From Metallyticus violacea (Eukaryota > Arthropoda > Insecta > Mantodea > Metallyticidae), in the NCBI GenBank assembly GCA_030762175.1, contig CM060833.1, forward strand, positions 3,077,501 through 3,141,500: a stretch of 64,000 nucleotides of DNA, in the 5' to 3' direction. The notes under the pieces are model-generated. The model searched no databases, was not told the DNA's origin, and saw only the letters and a program-made list of their open reading frames with translations. The position numbers were made by a program, and so were the translations under genes. Shown in pieces: positions 34,201-40,152 of this stretch; position 1 is the first letter of the stretch; each line of letters begins with the position of its first letter.

Positions 34201-37200
34201 TCAGCTTCATATTCTCCTAGGAACATCGAGGTTGTGTCTGAATTATTTATGTCTAATAGGTGCATAACCTTCAATGAACTGGAATGTCAGATGAGCCTCT
34301 GACACACAATCCTATCTGTCATTATTCACGATTTGAATATAAAATAGTCCATCATGCTGGAGCTGCATGAACTAAGCAAATTTCTTAAGTTGAATTTGCA
34401 AAGATTATTACAGAGCACTAGAGCAGATATTGTAAAATGTAAGTAATGCTAACTGAAGATATACATATGTATTTAATAAAAAACTTTGCTTTAAGGCTTA
34501 AAAGTATATGCTTTTCCCATATTATTATTTTAGTTACGTGTTATATTATTAGTTTAACATTTCCAATTGCACTTAGCTGTATAAAACTGTAGGTTCTGTA
34601 GAAGATTGTTTCCTGCAAATTCAGTTTTAGTTCTTTTGTAGAGGTGGAAATGAGCTGATTTTGGTATTCTGCAAACAAATTCCCACTGATCGCACTCTCT
34701 TGCGATACATAATATAGTGACCTCTTAGCTCTGATAGTTGTCTTTGCAGTCATATCCACTGACTTGTCCATCAATTGCAGACTTCAGATGACGATTTAGT
34801 ATTATGTCTAGTAAACTTAACATTGTAATAACTTTGTGCTTTAGATTGGATTCAGTCTGTAATGGGTTACAGATATCAGGATAGCAATGATGAAATTTGT
34901 CTACAGTTTCTCTGGTTAACCTCTGACTGTCCCCACAGAGAAATATTATCTCAATTTGCTATTTAAGAGTCAATATGATAAATTCTAATGTCATTCAATA
35001 ATCTCTTAGAACAATGAAGAAAACAAAATGTTTAGTAGTAGCTCTTTTGTTTTCATGGCCTACCTCATTGCATACATTAAAAAAAATAAACATTGAGATG
35101 AGTATGTTTTACATAATGGAAATTTTCATGTAATATAATTTTGCAATTTTTTATGAAGAAATCACTAAATTTCTCTAATTTTGTTCCATTTACTTTGGCA
35201 TGTTTCGAAGACTGGTCCATGGTTCCACTGTCATACTCCCAGTATGGTATTAAGATGTCGCTCTGTATATTTTGTGTGTTCAGTAATAAGGTTACTGTTA
35301 TTTAAAAGATCAAAATTATTTAATTTTTTTTATGAGTATATTTTCACATACTGTTAATTCTATGGGTTTTTGAAGAGCTTTGGTTCATTTTGGAATTCAT
35401 GTCAAATATGATTCTTGGCAGAAATGTACATGAGTTTCTTAGAAATGAAATTAGTTGATGCTTTCCCACATATATGAGTATACAAATGTTAGTACCATTA
35501 TATAGATAATGTCTTTACCATAGTAAATAAAAAATGGAAACAGAATGCAATAAACCATTCAACCTACAAGACAGCACCATTAAATTCACATGCAGAAAAG
35601 ATATGCCCATACATATAATTATATAAAAGCAACACCCATAACCCAAAACATTATAAACTTGCAATAATGAAGTCTCAATTAACAAACCTACCACTAAGCA
35701 AGACAGAATACAAATCTGAGTACCGAAAAATCATTGATATAGCACAGAAAAATGGTTTCACAATAGATCTGGCCAACAAAAAAATAGAAAAATTCAAAAA
35801 ACAAAACAAATAAAAGACAATGAAAAGCTACAAAGATCATATGTACCAGAAATTCACATGCATATTCCATCCATGGGCACACCAAAATTTTCAGAATTTT
35901 TTTTTTAAAGATGCAAACAGCAAACATTATTTTGGCTACAGCAAACAAATGCAGCTAAGGTATGGACAATTGTTTCACGAAACATGTTCTGAGTAAATCT
36001 CATGTAAGTGAAACCATAAAGAGTGTTCTAAAAATATTTTGACTCAGAAGAGATTATTAATGCATGTTTCACTGTGTTAGATTCCAAATTGAATTAATAT
36101 TGAAACAAATGCAGTTTAAAAAACCTAAAAATAAACACAAAAGACAAAATTCTGCTAGGAAAACAATCAGGCATTTACGAATTCAGTTGCAAAGACTGCA
36201 ATATGAAATATATGGGCAAAATCAAAAGAAACATTATGCTGCAATTTAAGAAACATGAGAAATGTAAAATATTAACACACAGAGAAATCAGCAATACCAT
36301 ACCATTTCTGGCAAAAAAAAAAAAAATCACAATTCCAAAATGAATCAAAACTCTTAAAAACTCTTCAAAAACCCATAGAATTAACAGTATGGATAAATAT
36401 ATTCATAAACAAAAACAAAGAAAATTTATAATTGTATGATTTAGTTGAACTACTCACTCTTAATGCTTCACTTACTTGTTATACTGTATGGAACCGGTTT
36501 CCAGAACATTTAGTTATCATCAGCCAGGTAAAGTTGGAACTGATGATGAGAACGAAATGTTCTGGAAACCAGTTCCATACATTATAACAAGTAAGTGAAG
36601 CATTAAGAGTGAGTAGTTCAACTAAATCATACAATGATATCAGTTATATGATTAGCTTCACTGTGCAAGTTCCAATCTACATTTTCATTTTTTAAAGAAA
36701 ATTTAATTAATTTTGATCTTCTGAACAAAGTAAGATCATAAAATCTACAAAGTAACATGACAGTGGAACCATGCTAATGATGAAGGAAACAGCCTTCATA
36801 ACATGTCCAAGTGAAAAAAAATTAGTGAAATATGGAGTCATTTCCTCATAAAAAAATAGCAAAATTAAATATTGGACACTTGCGATATAGACAAAACAAT
36901 TATAAATTGAAAACATATTAAAGCCATGTTATTTTCTTTGGAACAATACAATTGAATATAATAAAGTTCCATTGTGTCTAATACAATAAAAAGGTCATAA
37001 ATTCTATTCAAAATTAAAATATATATCATGTCTCAATTTTAATGATTTTCGAAATAGAATTACTTTTTCCATACATAAAGCGACATTTGTGCCTCACAGC
37101 ATATAATTTCATACATAACTTACAGAAATAATATAGAAATTTTGGTTACCTCGTGCCATTTTAATTTCAAGCAAAAATATTAAAACTAACATAAGAATCA

Positions 37201-40111
37201 TACAAGTTCTAATTTCTAGATTATTTTGTAATGTTATATGTAGAACTGATTAATATTAGTTAATGTATTAAATGCATACAACATCCTGGCAAGGATACAG
37301 TCTCAGAACTTCAGATATAAAATATGCATATGCTGGGTTATATTTCAGAATGGGTTGCACGCTACATCAGCATAACCACTCACACAGTTCTGCTCCTGAG
37401 TCACAGCAAAATATCAATGTCCGAGCAGCCTACATTCATGTGATAGGTGACTTCATCCAAAGTGCTGGTGTGTTTGTTGCAGCACTTGTTATATATTTCA
37501 AAGTAAGTTCAGTATTAAAATTTTATTAGTACCAGAACTATCTAGTCTGGCCACAAACTTGTTACAATATTTCCTTTTAGTTACAATATTTGTGGTCTCT
37601 TATCTCTGAAAGGCATGTAACAGTTCTATAGCCTCACGACAGAATGTTGTTGCATCTGCAGAATGTTAGAGCCAGACTTGTTTATGACTGAGCTCTGTCT
37701 TCCGGTCAGTTGTTGGTTTTGTTAGCAAGAGAACAGAAGGCTATGCAATGGCTTTAAATTAGTGATGCCATAGTAGTAACACCAAGTGTTAATACTATTA
37801 AAAAAATAAAGCAACTCATTCTCGTAATGTGAGTAAACATTTAACTAAGCTCTCAATTGCTGATGAGTCAATTTAATACTCTTATGCTCTACTTACCATG
37901 GAATTATACAAAACATGTTTCATAGGCCATTGCCTGCATATCAGCTGTGAGTCAACTGCTGGATTCGTTGATGGTTGCATGGACTTGGCATAGCTCTCAT
38001 GGACATTTTATGAACTTTTGGATTAATTTGTCTTTTGTTGGGATCTCGAAGCTCATAATCTTAGCTTCATATTTTTTGTAAAAAATATTTCCCATATTCC
38101 CAGCTCTAAAGATCTAATTACAAATTTCAGTCATTTGATTTCCATTTCTATATCATGTTTATGTGTCCAAAACTGATACTGATTTATCTATCTGATTGTA
38201 CCTAATGCTTCTCCAGTATTCTTTCAGCCTAACTCCAATTCTTCTTTTTGTTTTGGCAATATATACTATGTTGCATTCCAAGCAGTTGATTTTATAGATT
38301 CCTGGTTTTTCCTCATCAGGTATTTTATCATTATCACCAGAGTTGAGCAGGTTATTTAGGCTGAATTTGTTCGCTGGGGACAAAGTAATACCAAACTCTC
38401 CAAGTATTTTCTGGAATTTTAAATTTCCTATGAAGGGTAGTTTCTGTTCCTGCTGTCAATGTTGTAACCTCCTCTTCTCATGTTTGAATTTCTTAATTTT
38501 TTTTGTCTACAATTTCTTGGTTGTACCATTGGTTTTTGCCATTTATATTATGTGTGAGTACTCTTGGCTGTATTCAAACTCATTCATGGGTTTGTTAACC
38601 AGTCTACATGCTAAGCTTAAGAGGACTAGATGTTTGTGTGCTGTGGGATTGAAGATTAATGGCTGATTGAGTAATAAGAAACACTTGGATGATGCTTTGA
38701 AATTGCTAACCCTACAAGATAGAGAAATTAAATTCACATCTTAAACAGAACAAGATAACATGATTTCTTTCCTTGACTTAAAACATCATAAGAATAGGCA
38801 ATAATTTGAAATTTGGAATATACAGAAAGGATATGCAGACTGAAAATTACATAAATGCAAGTGACTTTAATCCCACAGCACATTTGATCAGGCATGTGCT
38901 ATATAGCAGGACTCTTAAATTGCTCTCAATGTATAGAGGCTTAAAAAGTTAAAAATTTGTAATACCTACAATACTTCACTAGCTAGAACCTGTTTCTAGA
39001 GCCCTTGCTCTCATCTTCAGCTCTAGGTAGATGAGGTGGAAGCAATGGATTACTGTAATATGCATGACCAGCAGTGAAATTTCAAAGATCTTTTACAGTC
39101 TTTTTTCTTAAGTATGAAGCTTTTTTTCCAATGTATTTAATTCCAGTGGATTCTTTACACATTTTAGTAACTTATCTTCTCTTATAAAATTGTGGTTTTT
39201 GGATAAAAAATGAATAGCTAACAGTTGATCACCAGTTCAAGATAAGAACAAGGGCTTTTGAAATATGTTCTGTGAAAAATAATTGCTAGTGAAGTATTGT
39301 GTTATGAATTACTGATTTTTAAAGACTTATCGTTTTATTACTTCACAGTTACTAAACTACTAAATAATATGTTTAATAATGTTGCAGCCGGAATGGGCAC
39401 TGGTTGATCCAATATGTACTTTCATCTTTTCGTTGCTAGTCATGATGACAACATTTGCAATCATCAAAGATACAATGCTGGTTTTGATGGAAGGTAAGCC
39501 ATTAACAGTAAAAATCAGGGAAATAGACTAGAACTGTTTTCAGTTTGTTGCTTAGGAAAACTTTTATTGGTTGTATTTTGACACTGTAACTTCATAACCT
39601 TTTTATACCCTGGACAGCATCTATTTATTTGCCTATATACTACATACAAGATATTACTTTGAATATACTGCAACAAGAATTACACATTTTTCTTTAACAA
39701 CTCTGTAGAGACAATTTTCAATCAAATTTTTTTTTAGTTCTCTCTTAAATTTCTCTCCATTTTAGTTTTTAGAGTCTCTGCTAATTTGTTATACTGAATT
39801 ACATCTTTGATAAATGAGTCTCATTTTGATGCTTTTTTGTTTATGGCGATTCATTGTTTAAACAATAAAAAGACTACTTTTTATACTTACAGGGAAAAAA
39901 CAGTTATATGTTTTTATAGGTAGTCTTTTTATTAATTATTAACTTGAAGTGTGAATTGGAACATGTACAGTCACATAAATCATAAAATTAAATTACTGTA
40001 TTACTGAGTCAAAGTACTCTGGTGGCTTCATTTACTTGTTTATATCTAGAAAATAGTTTACAGACCATCGTGTGTGTTCTCAGTAAATTGTTATCTGCTG
40101 GATGATTCACA

Positions 40112-40152
<41 letters not shown>

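Larger units (their letters stand above)
36429..36693. mobile_element. 265-bp palindromic unit with two opposed hammerheads, 12-bp target duplication
   Basis: AAAGAAAATTTA occurs exactly at 36417-36428 and 36694-36705. Arms of about 93 and 96 nt (36431-36523, 36540-36635) are nearly identical in inverted orientation. They are separated by only 16 bp. The right side alone has a 58-bp tail (GCTTCACTGTGCAAGTTCCA). There is no PLE coding inside. Confidence 0.85.
35510..36860 (+). mobile_element. PLE 3' portion (linker, GIY-YIG, terminus), hosting two smaller insertions
   Basis: Plus frames read TNLPLSKTEYKSEYRKIIDI, ANKKIEKFKKQ and HPWAHQNFQNF, the PLE linker. They continue as GIYEFSCKDCNMKYMGKIKR (GIY-YIG with its cysteine pair). 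The end KENL continues as INFDLL only if the unit at 36429-36693 is removed. The host terminus has CTAATGA at 36774-36780 and AACATGTCC. Both insertions carry 12-bp target duplications, so this copy is older than they are. Confidence 0.7.

Noticed and set aside
35190..35260. Another hammerhead
   Set aside because: A GAAACATG-type 3' half is present, but the CUGAUGA box and stem II are missing.
39865..39940. Target duplication from AATAAAAAGACTAC
   Set aside because: The two copies are inverted, not direct, so they do not mark an insertion.
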